The position numbers and the translations under genes were made by a program. DNA of 64,000 bases, taken from contig ML677373.1 in NCBI GenBank assembly GCA_007922305.1, positions 13,231,289 to 13,295,288 of the forward strand. Reading direction: 5' to 3'. Below are positions 36,401-42,774 of this stretch, piece after piece. The notes below the pieces were generated by a model, which worked only from the letters and a program-made list of their open reading frames with translations, had not been told where the DNA came from and ran no database searches. The DNA comes from Dermatemys mawii. Taxonomy: Eukaryota; Chordata; Testudines; Dermatemydidae. The stretch's first letter is position 1. Every line of letters starts with the position of its first letter.

Positions 36401-39400
36401 TTATCATTCAGATGTTGAATAGACCAGAATAAATAGAATTCCAGAGAATTGAGATCCCCTGACTTGTTTTCCTGACCCTTCTGATGTCCTCATCCTATAA
36501 GGTGTGGTGCTGGTTTTGACCCCGAGTCACCAGGTTACTTAAGTACCTGTCTTTAAGCACATGAGTAGTTCCATCGGAGTCAGTGGGACAAATCAAGACC
36601 TTCATGTGTCAGGGTTCTGTGAAATAAGCTCTGTGCATGGTCACACCTCTGTGTATTCCCCCTGCCCAGCAGCAGAAGTGAGCCATTCCTAAGCCAGCAC
36701 TTCTGTGATTCTGATTGCAAAGATGACCTGCAGGTGAACCCATGCAGTGCTGGCTTACTGCCTTTGTGAGTATAGACGAGACAATGACCATAGAACTGAT
36801 TTCATTAAACTCAATGGGGAGTGTTAACACTAAGCCCTAATAGTGACAATATAAAGGTTACTTGCAAAGGAAATTTGGGCTTGTTTTTGCCCTGTACAAA
36901 TGATTTGATAAAGGGGGTGTATTTCCAGCTTTTTGAGTGGGAGCTATTCAGGCTTAGTCCTCTGGGAAAACAAGGCAGACTCTGAGTGACCACAGAACGA
37001 GGAGGATTATGACAGCATTAGTCTCGAGGGTGTAAAACCAGAGCAGTTGAGAGGGGAAGAGGTTTGTAATCAGACTATTTAAAACTCTTTGGCCAAGACT
37101 CTCAAAAGTGTTTTGGGTTCTCTCTTCAGACATCCTAAAGAGGCCTGGCTTGTTTTTCATAAAGTGCCGCTAACACAGTCTCAGAAAATTGGGCCCTGTG
37201 AAGGTGTCTCAAGTTGGGCACCAAAAAATGGCAGCACCTCCAAATTGCTAGTCGTTCTGGAAAGCCTTTGCTTCTCTTTTGATTGATTAATCCCTGTGTG
37301 ACTCAGACCTTCTTTCCATATGAGAAAGAAGCACAACACAGGCCCAAATGCACTTTTCCCTCTCATATAGGTCCCCATTAACTATTCCACTGCTCAGGAC
37401 GCTTAGTAGCAACATCAAGGTTTGTGTCCAGAGTTGTAACCTTGCCATTTCCTCATGCAATTTGACCCCTGGCTAATCTCTCTTTGAACCCGAGGCCATC
37501 TCACAGTTAAAGGCTAGTGCAATAGACCGAACAGTGGGTAATGAAATGTGGTGGTGTTACCTTTTCCCTGGGAACCTGGCCAGGTGGAAGAGACAGATAC
37601 TGCTAACTCTTCCATACTCCTGCTGACTCTGATTGTATATTAATAGGAGGCATCGCAGCCCAAACGGGATCGAAGGCGTCTGTCCAGCGCATCCTTGAGC
37701 AGGCAGTGGACGCCGACTTCTGACTGGGTGAGAGGAACTGGGACAGGAGAAATGCCCGTGGATGGGGATTGGGATAGGACTCCTGTTTCTAAAGCTGGGA
37801 TGTCCCAGCTGCGCTGAGGATATTGCTGCAGATGAATCTCTCTGCAGTGATTTCCACTGATTTGGGACCTGATCTGAAGCCAGGGGATTGACTCTCAAAG
37901 AATGAATCAGGCCACTGGTGCATAGCCAGGCTTCTGTACTGATGTGATAGGCCTAAGTGTGGACCGATCCCACACCAGGGATTCCCACTGTCTTGCTGTT
38001 TATCTCATTAGATACACATCCCTCTTCAGGGACTTCCAAATCTGAATAATCAACATACTGTAAAGAGAGATCGTTGAATTGCTAAGCACTAACGTGAGCT
38101 GTTCAGACCCTTCTCCATGGGGCACTGATCTCCTTGAGGGGGTTTTCACCCACAGGTGCTGTCTTGGAAATCGAAGCTGCCTCTGCAGACAATCATGCGG
38201 CTCTTACAAGTGCTGGTTCCCCAGGTGGAGAAGATCTGCATTGATAAGTAAGTGTGGTGTGTTTTGTAATAGCTGCGAGGCTGCAGGGGTTTGACTGGAG
38301 GCTGGTTATGAGAGGCTAAAGGATATCATGTCATCTGGGAGACAGTCTAGGATTTTACCAGGGATGGACTTGAGTGCATGCTTAAAGCCCAGGTAATCAG
38401 GCCACTAATTCAAGTTCATCTATTTCTTTACTCTTGCGATGCGTTCATCTATATTTACAACTCCAACAGATACCAGGTGCTAGAGCTCTCCCCAAGCTTA
38501 CTGTTTATCTCGTCACTTACACAATCTCATCTTTTCAGTGGGAGCAGCTCAGGAGTCCAGTCCATGGGCTCTGTGTGTGGGTGTATGTCTCTGTCCATGC
38601 ATGGCTTGTATGTGTTTGCCTGGGTCAGTACTTTCTGCTGCAGCAGATTCCACAAATGGCAATTGACGATGTCTTAAATACTTACATTCTCTCTCTCTCT
38701 CTGCAGGGGTCTCACAGACGAATCTGAAATCCTCAAGTTCTTGCAGCATGGCACTCTAGTGGGACTGTTACCTGTCCCTCACCCCATCCTGATCCGCAAG
38801 TACCAGGCTAACTCGGGCACTGCCATGTGGTTCCGAACCTACATGTGGGGAGTTATTTATTTAAGGTAAACCAGCTAGATGCCCTCTAAGCCCATCTTTT
38901 CCTAGCAATAACAAGGTTTCAGTGCAAATCCCTAGTCTGTAAAGCTCAAGACCCGCCCTCCCTTAGGCAGTTTCGAGTGCTGGGAGAACTTGCAGCTACT
39001 CTAAGACTTCCCTTTTCCAGCAGCAGGTACTATAGGGAATTGTGTAGACATGCTGGCAGTAGGAGAGCACCACTGCTCCAATGTCTGCATCTCCAAGCAG
39101 GAGGTGTTGCAGGGAAATGATGGGGGAGTGCTGCCTGTCTGGGGTCTTGCAGCTCCTCCTGTTCTTGCCTCTGCTCTCAGAAGGCACTACAGGGCATTGG
39201 GCCAAGAGCGCTGGCTCTGCAGGAGCTCACAGCTGTTGCATTCTCCTCTTTGCCAAGCGGTAAATGTCTCAGTTCTCATTATCCCAGCTGGCAAGATTGG
39301 AGTGTCATTGACATTGGTCTTTCCATGAAAGTGACAGGACCGTCTTTTTCTCTTCCAGGAATGTGGATCCCCCCATTTGGTATGACACGGATGTGAAGTT

Positions 39401-39422
39401 ATTTGAAATTCAGCGAGTCTAA
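357..39422 (+). CDS. HID1: HID1, Golgi/dense-core-vesicle protein (19 coding exons, 796 aa)
   Basis: HID1 domain-containing protein. Coding join: 357-422, 10926-11075, 12395-12565, 16025-16138, 21693-21799, 22981-23097, 24666-24888, 25641-25697, 25806-25946, 28115-28205, 28775-28926, 30276-30354, 30987-31151, 32122-32349, 33765-33898, 37647-37727, 38156-38247, 38707-38865, 39359-39422. These total 2391 nt with no internal stop, giving 796 residues against about 788 in human, and the match to the mammalian protein as I know it runs end to end. HID1 family members (C. elegans hid-1) are peripheral membrane proteins of the medial and trans-Golgi that act in neuropeptide sorting and dense-core vesicle formation. 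The N-terminus MGNADS fits the N-myristoylation pattern (Gly2, Ser6). There is no signal peptide and no clear transmembrane span; the body is helical and Leu-rich. Residues about 573-692 form a Ser/Pro/Glu-rich, probably disordered segment, the least conserved part. All introns are GT-AG by inspection. Confidence 0.97.
3955..4150 (-). repeat. MIR-like SINE remnant, decayed
   Basis: The motif TTTTACAGATGGATACTGTG, followed by a GAGAGGTTATAACCTGCC-like stretch and an AATCAAACCTAGGAGTGCC-like stretch, is the reverse-complement order of the conserved MIR core and tRNA head. Divergence is high. It could instead be a related amniote core-SINE. Confidence 0.5.
5310..5520 (+). repeat. Ancient sauropsid interspersed repeat, unclassified
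   Basis: The segment has the order TTATTTATATTGC..., a CCCCACTGTGCTAGGGGCTG core, and TTATAATCTAAATAGAC. The same order recurs at 11225-11320 and 21355-21465, and in reverse near 10325-10372 and 12058-12150. Five dispersed copies in one window show that it is a repeat family. I recognise it from turtle and crocodile sequence but cannot assign its class. Confidence 0.55.
5540..5730. mobile_element. Non-autonomous DNA transposon relic with TCTACAC ends
   Basis: It begins GGGCTTGTCTACACAGGGAT and ends near GAGCGTCCACACAAAAAGAT, whose reverse complement again reads towards GTGTGGAC. This is an inverted-terminus pattern shared with the elements at 24438, 42775, 44704 and 45013. The interior is AT-rich with ATTAAA-like words and has no open frame. 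Confidence 0.5.
7714..7888. mobile_element. Short element with CAGGGCCAGA inverted ends
   Basis: The left end CAGGGCCAGAATGTCAAG matches the reverse complement of the right end (CAGGGCCAGATCTGCAAAAG), followed on both sides by a TTCTCAGC/ACTCAGC block. This looks like a 175-bp MITE. No convincing target-site duplication is visible, so the class is uncertain. Confidence 0.5.
8793..9483 (+). mobile_element. CR1 LINE fragment (start of reverse transcriptase), with a nested insertion
   Basis: Positions 8793-8895 and 9047-9481 encode the conserved CR1 ORF2 stretch before and inside the reverse transcriptase. Readable pieces include [42 protein letters not shown] and [12 protein letters not shown], which are typical of CR1 clade elements. 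The catalytic FADD-type motif is not reached. The reading frame is interrupted by a CR1-like tail inserted at about 8896-9046 and ends where the next repeat begins at 9484. It is a dead 5'- and 3'-truncated copy lying in HID1 intron 1. Confidence 0.9.
8896..9046 (+). mobile_element. CR1/SINE 3' tail inserted inside the older CR1 copy
   Basis: The piece contains CAGACTAGATGATCATAATG, then GGTCCCTTCTGACCTT and the terminal AGTCTATGA, the standard CR1-like 3' end. The older CR1 reading frame resumes directly after it at ATCATTAGAGGTGG, so this piece is the younger insertion. Confidence 0.7.
9484..9860. repeat. Turtle-type interspersed repeat, class unassigned
   Basis: It carries the words GCCGTGTTAGTCTGTATCTG, GACACCTTAGAGACTAACCA, AGCATAAGCTTTCATGAGCT and CCCACTTCATCGGATGCATA in the order I know from a very abundant repeat in turtle genomes, followed by the ATCATCAGCAGGAG... 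section. It abuts the broken end of the CR1 copy, so it probably inserted into that LINE. The right boundary is approximate. Confidence 0.7.
10926..11075 (+). CDS. HID1: HID1 coding exon 2 (residues 23-72)
   Basis: It encodes [20 protein letters not shown] and on to LATLCYK, nearly identical to mammalian HID1. The acceptor is TTTACAG|CCT, the donor AAG|GTAAGG, and the phase 0 on both sides. The 1.3 kb intron after it holds two copies of the ancient repeat family (11225-11320 and, reversed, 12058-12150) and nothing else that I recognise. Confidence 0.97.
11225..11320 (+). repeat. Ancient sauropsid interspersed repeat, second copy
   Basis: It shares CTGCTTGTATTACCGTAGTG, the GGATGCTGTACAAACACAGG core and GACAGTCC with the copies at 5310 and 21355. 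It lies in HID1 intron 2. Confidence 0.55.
12058..12150 (-). repeat. Ancient sauropsid interspersed repeat, reversed copy
   Basis: CTTTTTGGGGCTTGCACAGC followed by GGGGCTCCCAGGTGCTATGT and CAATAACAACA is the reverse order of the family seen at 5310, 11225 and 21355. Confidence 0.5.
12395..12565 (+). CDS. HID1: HID1 coding exon 3 (residues 73-129)
   Basis: It encodes [20 protein letters not shown] through [13 protein letters not shown]. The donor is GGG|GTCTGT, weaker than its neighbours, but it is the only GT that keeps the frame into exon 4. Compared with the human protein, one Gln at the exon 3/4 junction is absent. Phase 0. Confidence 0.95.
12955..13215. mobile_element. Degenerate non-autonomous DNA transposon
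   Basis: It starts TAAGGGCTTGTTCATACAAG, a worn version of the GGGCTTGTCTACAC terminus, and has interior ATTTAAACTGATAAAGC and GGTTTAGCTTAAGCTGATT words typical of this family in turtles. The right end is not clear. Confidence 0.4.
13282..13535 (+). mobile_element. MIR SINE
   Basis: The tRNA-like head (TATGGTCTAGTGGTTGGAGC), the core GGCTCTGCTGCTGACTTGTT followed by GTGTAACCTTAGGCAAATCA, and a tail with AAAATAGGAATAATAATG and GAAGCACTTTGGGATCC are in canonical MIR order. This is one of the most complete MIR copies in the window. Confidence 0.85.
16025..16138 (+). CDS. HID1: HID1 coding exon 4 (residues 130-167)
   Basis: It encodes [20 protein letters not shown] to VQSHRKSTV. The acceptor is TTTTGCAG|GGT, the donor GTG|GTAAGC, and the phase 0. 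The acidic start (DEEDE) corresponds to the acidic run of mammalian HID1. Confidence 0.97.
16401..17153. mobile_element. 753-bp fold-back element with about 215-bp inverted arms
   Basis: Left arm 16401-16613 and right arm 16938-17153 are reverse complements over their whole length, with scattered substitutions and a 3-bp length difference. They are separated by a 324-bp loop (16614-16937). Both arms share AACTA(A/G)GCATATTGACC at the outer end and GCTCACACATG at the inner end. The structure suits a non-autonomous DNA transposon with long terminal inverted repeats, or an inverted duplication. I see no clear target-site duplication and cannot name the family. Confidence 0.85.
18985..19255 (+). 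mobile_element. MIR SINE
   Basis: AGTCCCGGCTCTGCCACAGA, then AAGCACTTGCCCAAATC, and a tail with AAGTAGGGATAATGCCTGTA and GGTGCTATAGAAATAC follow MIR order. The middle carries an insertion of about 80 bp that is not MIR-like. Confidence 0.7.
20808..20938 (+). mobile_element. CR1 LINE 3' end
   Basis: TGGATCACTTGATGATGACC, TCTGAAGCACCTGGTATTGG, GGACCTTTGGTCTGAGCTAG and TATGGCCGTTCTTATG make up the standard CR1 3' untranslated end. Only the last 130 bp are present, as usual for 5'-truncated CR1 insertions. Confidence 0.85.
21355..21465 (+). repeat. Ancient sauropsid interspersed repeat, third copy
   Basis: TTATTTGTATTGTGGTGGGG, the core CCCATTGTGCTAGGTGCTGT and AGACAGTCCCTGCCCCAAGG are the best preserved version of the family also seen at 5310 and 11225. 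Confidence 0.65.
21693..21799 (+). CDS. HID1: HID1 coding exon 5 (residues 168-203, last codon split)
   Basis: It encodes [20 protein letters not shown], then [15 protein letters not shown] and two bases of an Arg codon. The acceptor is TCCACAG|GAC and the donor CCG|GTAAGA. The 1.2 kb intron after it contains one SINE (21957-22165). Confidence 0.97.
21957..22165 (-). mobile_element. tRNA-derived SINE with CR1-like tail
   Basis: Read on the - strand, the element starts with a tRNA-like head: an A-box-like TAGCTCAATGG, then TTTGAGCATTAGCCTGCTAA, then a B-box-like GAGCTCAATCC. It ends with the CR1-type tail TTGGACTAGATGACCTC and a terminal ATTCTATGATTCTATGA. A polymerase III SINE that borrows CR1 machinery is established for turtles and other reptiles; the subfamily assignment is open. 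Confidence 0.85.
22981..23097 (+). CDS. HID1: HID1 coding exon 6 (residues 203-242, both ends split)
   Basis: It completes Arg203, then encodes [20 protein letters not shown] to [10 protein letters not shown]. The acceptor is TTTTTCAG|GAC and the donor AACAG|GTGAGA. Residue 204 is Thr where human has Met. The 1.6 kb intron after it holds a MIR remnant (23330-23480) and a DNA-transposon relic (24438-24648). Confidence 0.97.
23330..23480 (-). mobile_element. MIR-like SINE remnant
   Basis: CAACTGGAGAAACTGAGGCA, then CAGAGCTGAGTGGGTAGGAC and a CAAGCATCCTTGGTTCTCAA-like stretch are the reverse order of MIR's tail, core and head. Moderately decayed. Confidence 0.6.
24438..24648. mobile_element. 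Non-autonomous DNA transposon with GTCTACACT inverted ends
   Basis: The left end GAGGCTATGTCTACACTATG pairs with the right end TGTAGTGTAGACGTAGTC, whose reverse complement again reads ...CTACGTCTACACTACA. The interior has no coding frame. It ends 17 bp before HID1 exon 7, so its right end lies next to the polypyrimidine tract of that acceptor. Confidence 0.75.
24666..24888 (+). CDS. HID1: HID1 coding exon 7 (residues 242-316)
   Basis: It encodes [40 protein letters not shown] and [20 protein letters not shown] through MDDVD. The acceptor is TTGCAG|GCA and the donor GAT|GTAAGT. The 750-bp intron after it shows nothing that I recognise. Confidence 0.97.
25641..25697 (+). CDS. HID1: HID1 coding exon 8 (residues 317-335)
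   Basis: A 57-bp microexon-sized exon encoding [19 protein letters not shown]. The acceptor is AATGCAG|CCT, the donor GAG|GTAAGG, and the phase 0 on both sides. It is separated from exon 9 by only 108 bp. Confidence 0.97.
25806..25946 (+). CDS. HID1: HID1 coding exon 9 (residues 336-382)
   Basis: It encodes [20 protein letters not shown] to [13 protein letters not shown]. The acceptor is TTGTAG|GAC and the donor AAG|GTGCAG. The 2.2 kb intron after it is more than half CR1 LINE. Confidence 0.97.
26240..27465 (+). mobile_element. CR1 LINE, 3' third, broken by frameshifts
   Basis: The first part encodes the end of the CR1 reverse transcriptase: [20 protein letters not shown], then [20 protein letters not shown] and LSDWSTKW, in one frame. 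The catalytic box reads FAND where active elements have FADD, so the first catalytic Asp is lost. Stops and frameshifts follow, then a recognisable C-terminal stretch ([20 protein letters not shown]) and the standard 3' end with GCATTGGCCACTGTTGGTAG and TATGGCCTTTCTTATG. A dead 1.2 kb copy in HID1 intron 9. Confidence 0.92.
28115..28205 (+). CDS. HID1: HID1 coding exon 10 (residues 383-413, last codon split)
   Basis: It encodes [30 protein letters not shown] plus the first base of Ser413. The acceptor is CTTTCAG|AAA and the donor CAGT|GTAAGT. The 569-bp intron after it has no recognised repeat. Confidence 0.97.
28775..28926 (+). CDS. HID1: HID1 coding exon 11 (residues 413-463)
   Basis: It completes Ser413, then encodes [40 protein letters not shown] and [10 protein letters not shown]. 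The acceptor is TCTGCAG|CTC and the donor GTC|GTGAGT. A long open frame on the opposite strand across this exon is a shadow. The 1.35 kb intron after it holds one MIR (29290-29470). Confidence 0.97.
29290..29470 (+). mobile_element. MIR SINE, 3' half
   Basis: GTGCCTCAGTTTCCCCAGCT, then AAAAATGCTTACCTCCACCT, CATAGGGCTATTGTGAGGTT and a GGTGCTGAGCACCATAGAAA-type tail are the conserved MIR core and 3' end. The tRNA head is missing. Confidence 0.8.
30276..30354 (+). CDS. HID1: HID1 coding exon 12 (residues 464-490, last codon split)
   Basis: It encodes [26 protein letters not shown] plus one base of Val490. The acceptor is CTGTAG|GTC and the donor AACG|GTAAGC. The 632-bp intron after it shows no recognised repeat. 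Confidence 0.97.
30987..31151 (+). CDS. HID1: HID1 coding exon 13 (residues 490-545, both ends split)
   Basis: It encodes [40 protein letters not shown] and [14 protein letters not shown], a very hydrophobic helical stretch that is among the best conserved parts of HID1. The acceptor is CCATAG|TGT and the donor GATG|GTAAGT. The intron after it contains one interspersed repeat (31436-31866). Confidence 0.97.
31436..31866. repeat. Interspersed repeat with GTCACGGA ends, probably DNA-transposon derived
   Basis: It begins near TGTCACGGTTATTTTTAGTA and AAAGTCACGGACAAG and ends with TGGAAGTCACAGAATCC, then ATGATTTCCATGACATAACC. Reversed, the end again reads GGTTATGTCATGG. The ends are therefore loosely inverted, and the interior is GC-rich with no valid gene. 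Its inner part 31686-31820 has a second copy at 32974-33108. Confidence 0.6.
32122..32349 (+). CDS. HID1: HID1 coding exon 14 (residues 545-621)
   Basis: It completes Gly545, then encodes [60 protein letters not shown] and [15 protein letters not shown]. The acceptor is TTCCCAG|GAA and the donor CCAG|GTCAGC. From about residue 573 the protein turns basic and then Ser/Pro-rich, the start of the presumed disordered region; [14 protein letters not shown] has serines and threonines in basic context, possible phosphorylation sites. Confidence 0.97.
32510..33408 (+). mobile_element. CR1 LINE 3' end, interrupted by a foreign 135-bp segment
   Basis: It carries late CR1 coding remains ([20 protein letters not shown] on the + strand) and the standard 3' end (TGGATCACTTGATGATTGCC, GCATTGGCCACTGTCCGAAG, TATGGCCGCTCTTATG). 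Between the CACACAATGCATAG and TCAACTTATGGAACTT words, where other CR1 copies run straight through, 135 bp of an unrelated repeat are present (32974-33108). Confidence 0.9.
32974..33108 (+). repeat. 135-bp internal piece of the 31436-31866 repeat inside CR1
   Basis: It matches 31686-31820 at equal length with no gaps and about 8 substitutions by eye; the last 65 bases or so are identical. Neither end of the donor repeat is included, so this is not a simple transposition of the whole element. Confidence 0.85.
33765..33898 (+). CDS. HID1: HID1 coding exon 15 (residues 621-665)
   Basis: It encodes [20 protein letters not shown], then [20 protein letters not shown] and SWSG. The acceptor is ATTCAG|GCA, the donor GGG|GTAAGG, and the phase 0 at the end. 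It lies in the variable acidic, Ser-rich segment; only the first 20 residues align closely with mammals. Confidence 0.93.
33899..37646 (+). other. HID1 intron 15: no gene, few recognisable repeats
   Basis: This 3.7 kb intron is mostly unique-looking. Short stretches near 35715-35805 and 36535-36605 carry the ACTTAAGTACC / CACATGAGTAG / CAGTGGGAC words of a reptile repeat family also seen near 63460. About 37085-37210 resembles the CAAAAGTG...GGGCAC family. A GA-rich patch lies at 36262-36290. No coding signal. Confidence 0.6.
37647..37727 (+). CDS. HID1: HID1 coding exon 16 (residues 666-692)
   Basis: It encodes [27 protein letters not shown]. The acceptor is TTAATAG|GAG, the donor TGG|GTGAGA, and the phase 0 on both sides. 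The RRRLSSAS and WTPTSDW parts correspond to the basic, Ser-rich end of the variable region in human (RRPSTSSAS, WSPTPEW). Phase 0 on both sides means skipping it would keep the frame. Confidence 0.93.
38156..38247 (+). CDS. HID1: HID1 coding exon 17 (residues 693-723, last codon split)
   Basis: It encodes [30 protein letters not shown] plus two bases of Lys723. The acceptor is CCCACAG|GTG and the donor GATAA|GTAAGT. Very strongly conserved with mammals. The 459-bp intron after it ends in a CT microsatellite. Confidence 0.97.
38688..38702 (+). repeat. (CT)n microsatellite forming the exon 18 polypyrimidine tract
   Basis: A run of about seven CT units directly precedes GCAG|GGG at the exon 18 acceptor, so the splicing signal itself is a simple repeat. 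Confidence 0.85.
38707..38865 (+). CDS. HID1: HID1 coding exon 18 (residues 723-776)
   Basis: It completes Lys723 and encodes [40 protein letters not shown] and [12 protein letters not shown] plus two bases of Arg776. The acceptor is CTGCAG|GGG and the donor AAG|GTAAAC. Nearly identical to mammalian HID1. Confidence 0.97.
39359..39422 (+). CDS. HID1: HID1 coding exon 19 with stop (residues 776-796)
   Basis: It encodes [20 protein letters not shown] then TAA at 39420-39422. The C-terminal FEIQRV ending is that of mammalian HID1. The acceptor is TCTTCCAG|GAA. Confidence 0.97.
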
Positions 39423-41460
39423 GATGAGAGAAGGCACTTACCTCTGCTAAGAGAGAAACACTGGAAACAAGGACCTCACCGTGCGTTGCTCCATCATAGC
39501 TATTCCTGCATTTCACAGCCAGCTGAGAGACCAAAAGGACAATCACTTCCATTTACCTACCTGTCATTTTATGCTTTAATCAGGATCTGCTCAGAGATAC
39601 CTGCCTCTTAGCCCACCTCCCTTCCTACCCTTCCCCAGGAACCCTGAGTGAAAAATGCTTAAGGAGTGTCCATTGTGGTTGTTGCACTACACATCAGACT
39701 GTTCTTAGCTCTTATGACATTCTCTCATTCCTGGCTTTGGTCTAGTGACAAACCTGAACCTGATCAACTGGAGGCTATGACCTCCACTCCCTCACCCCTG
39801 GTCAGATTCAGCATTTGATTAGGATTCTGAATGTAAAGAGTTAAACTGGGTTAGCAAGGGAAGCTGCTGCTGCTGTGGGAGGTGTGGTTTTGTATTATAG
39901 AAATACATAGTTTTTGTGGTTCTTTTCCAAAAAATTTATTCCAAGACTCCATCAGGTTGCATGTCGTCTTGTCACTGCCTCTCCTCGCTGTCCCTGGCAG
40001 GGCTGGAGGATCTTTATTTACCAGCTGAATGAAAAGGGAATGCTAAAGGGCATATGTTTGTTCATCCACTTCATGTCTGTGTTTTGAGTCCCTCTTTCCT
40101 TCCCCTTCTTTGGTTGAAGTAAGACAATGTTTCAATGCCAAGTCCAAAGCTCTGCCCTTTCCCCTTCTTCCCCACTTTGTCACTCACCGCCCTGGAGGTT
40201 TGCAGACCGGGAATGATGCTGTGCCCTTAGAGATGGACTCTTTAAATGACCAGAGTGTATGTGTCTAAAGCCAGTTTGAATACCGTACTCAGTCTAAGGG
40301 GTCAGTGCAAAGGCTGGGAGGAAAGGACTGGACCGGGAGGCATCAGTAGGCTTTTCCTTGCAAGAAGAAAAGAACAGTTTGTGTTGCCCTCCATCAGCCT
40401 GTTCCAACTGATTGAAGTGGCAGCATTGTCTTGCCTTGGAAGAAGCTATTTCCCACCTTTGTTGCTGGGCATGTTGTCATGGCATGTGGGGAATGGTAGA
40501 AGTGATTAATTGTGCACTGCCTTTTCAGGGCAAGGAGTTGAAGGAAGGTCTCAGGGAAGTCTTCAGCAGTGTATTGAAGGCAGCAGGAGAAAAACAGTTA
40601 GACACTGGTGGGAGTGACCGCTGGAGTGAAGTTGGATCCTTCAGGAGGCCTTCATGGCTTCTGGATTTATAAAGCTAGACTGTATTGGATCCCAGGCAAT
40701 AGGTAAGTGTGGGAACCTATAGTTTGCTATAGATGACTCCATGTAAACCATTTCCCTACCTGTATGCAGGGGGCAGGTGTGTTATTGGGCAGCCACTGTC
40801 TAGTTCTTCCCCTTATGAGGAGGTCCATGCTGTTCTCCCTACCCGTATGCAGGGGGCAGGTGTGTTATGGGCAGCCACCGTGCAGTAGCCCTCTTTCTGG
40901 TTTAGTATGGGTAGCTCACTGATCTAGTATCAAAGCAGTCCCCCTCCTGTGGTGCTGGAACTAGACTAAAACCCCCAGCCCAGTTTGGCACTGGAGTATA
41001 GCCTGGAATATCTTTGAAGGACAAGGGATAGATGAAGGGAACCATTTTTCTCTCCACCCCCAGTGCATTTTGTTGTAATTTCCACAACCTCCTTGCTCCC
41101 ATCTGTATAAAGACATTTACAGATTGAAGTCTATATTTTGCTTGGAATATCTCTCATCTGAAGAATGAGATTGATGGAGCCCTGGTGATGGGCTGACCTC
41201 TGATTGTATTGCACCTGCACCTCACAGCTGGACAAGGGACTTCTTGTGTCCCAGATGCTTGCTTTTCCTCTGCCCCTGTCACGCACCCTGGTTTTGAGGT
41301 ATCTTCCGTCCTCTCAATATGCTTTGTGTATCTTCTGTTTCTTTGTGAATTCCTCTGCAGTTTTATGTTCTTTGATGTTTCAAGTTCATGTTCCTCGATG
41401 TTTCAAGTTCAATCTTTGTTCCATGAAAATCAAATTGCACTGTAAACTATTTGCTCACCT
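39423..41460 (+). other. HID1: Probable HID1 3' untranslated region, end not defined
   Basis: The sequence after the stop is unique-looking with no repeat until 40754. I find no canonical AATAAA in 39423-41500; TATAAA variants occur near 40667 and 41106 and could serve. The extent given is an estimate. It includes a small tandem duplication (40754-40881). Confidence 0.35.
40754..40881. repeat. Two-copy tandem duplication, period 83 bp
   Basis: The block 40754-40799 (CCCTACCTGTATGCAGGGGG... to GCAGCCACTGT) recurs at 40837-40881 with two substitutions and a 1-bp deletion. It is a recent local duplication in or near the HID1 3' end. Confidence 0.9.
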
Positions 41461-41757
41461 ATAGAGATATAAAAAATATCTTAAACATGGCACCTGCTTT
41501 GACTCTGTCTGTCCCAGAGGAGGTTTATGATCTTGTTTGTGTTACTTCTGGGGGCCTACAGCATGATTTATGTGACTGGAGGATATGGTGTCCTGGTTTC
41601 CTTTGCCAAGGGTGGCTTCCCATCTGCTTATCTCTGGTAAAACTACCTGACCTGTGCATTCCCGGCCTTTGATATGCTGCGAATAGGGTCTGTTAAAATG
41701 ACTGAAGCCAGTGGTTTCACAGGAGTCCAACAAAGGTTCAGATACTTGTATGAATTA

Positions 41758-42445
41758 TGAGCATATAGAATTATAGAAATATAGGGCTTAGAAGGGACCT
41801 TGAGATGTCATGAAGTCCAGCCCCCTATACTGAGCCAGGACACAGTAAACCTAGACCAATCCTGACAGGTGTGTGTTCAACCTGTTCTTAAAAACCTCCA
41901 GTGATGGGGATTCCACAGCTTCCCTTGGAAGCCTGTTCCAGAGGTTAACTACCCTTGAATGTAGATTTTTTTCCCCCTAATGTTTAACATAAATCTCCTT
42001 TGCTGCAGATTCATTCTTCTTGACCTACTTTCAGTAGACATGGAAAACAATTGATCACTGTTCTCTCGGTAACAGCCCTTTACATATTTGAAGACTTACC
42101 AGGTCCCCTCTGTTTTCTTTTCTCAGCACTGAAAATGCCCAGTTTTTTTAACTGTTCTACATAAGTCAGGTTTTCTTAACCGTCTATCATTTTTGTAGCT
42201 CTCCACTAGATTCTCTCCAATTTGTCCACATATTTCTTAAAATGTGGCACCCAGAACTGGACACCGTACTCCAGAGTACTGAATAGACCGGGACAGTCAT
42301 CTCCTGTGTCTTACATACGACCTTCCTTTTACTACACCCCAGAAATATTAGCCTTTCTCACAACTACATCACAGTGTTGACTCGTATGCAATTTGTGATC
42401 CACTGTAAAGCCCTGGATCCTTTCCAGCTAGAGTTTTGATTTTTG
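41758..42445 (-). mobile_element. CR1-family LINE 3' region, reversed
   Basis: The + strand begins with the reversed terminal ATTATAGAAATATAG tail, then AGAAGGGACCTTGAGATGTC, AAACCTCCAGTGATGGGGAT, GGAAGCCTGTTCCAGAGG, CACCCAGAACTGGACACCGT and ATGCAATTTGTGATCCACTG. This is the typical reversed order of a CR1 copy of about 690 bp in turtles and birds. The frame is destroyed. Confidence 0.88.
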
Positions 42446-42774
42446 TTGTCCTACCTAATTTGGGGGATATAAATTCTGTGCCTCAGGGCTTAACAAACTA
42501 CCCATGGTTAGAGAGAAACCTCCCCTCTGGGCAGGGTATTCCAGCATTGCCCATTGAGGGTTTCGTGTATCTTCTGAAGCAGTTGATGCTGGCCTCTGTC
42601 AGATGCAGGATACCATTAGTCCAATTGGGAATGGCAGTTCCTATGTTCAAGAGCTGATTGGTTATTGGCCTCTTTATCACTGGTCAGTGAGGCTTCATAG
42701 GTAAGTTCATGATGCTGCCACAAGAGACCACATCCCGGTTTCCCTCTCATGCTGTGTGTAGACGTTCATTGTCC

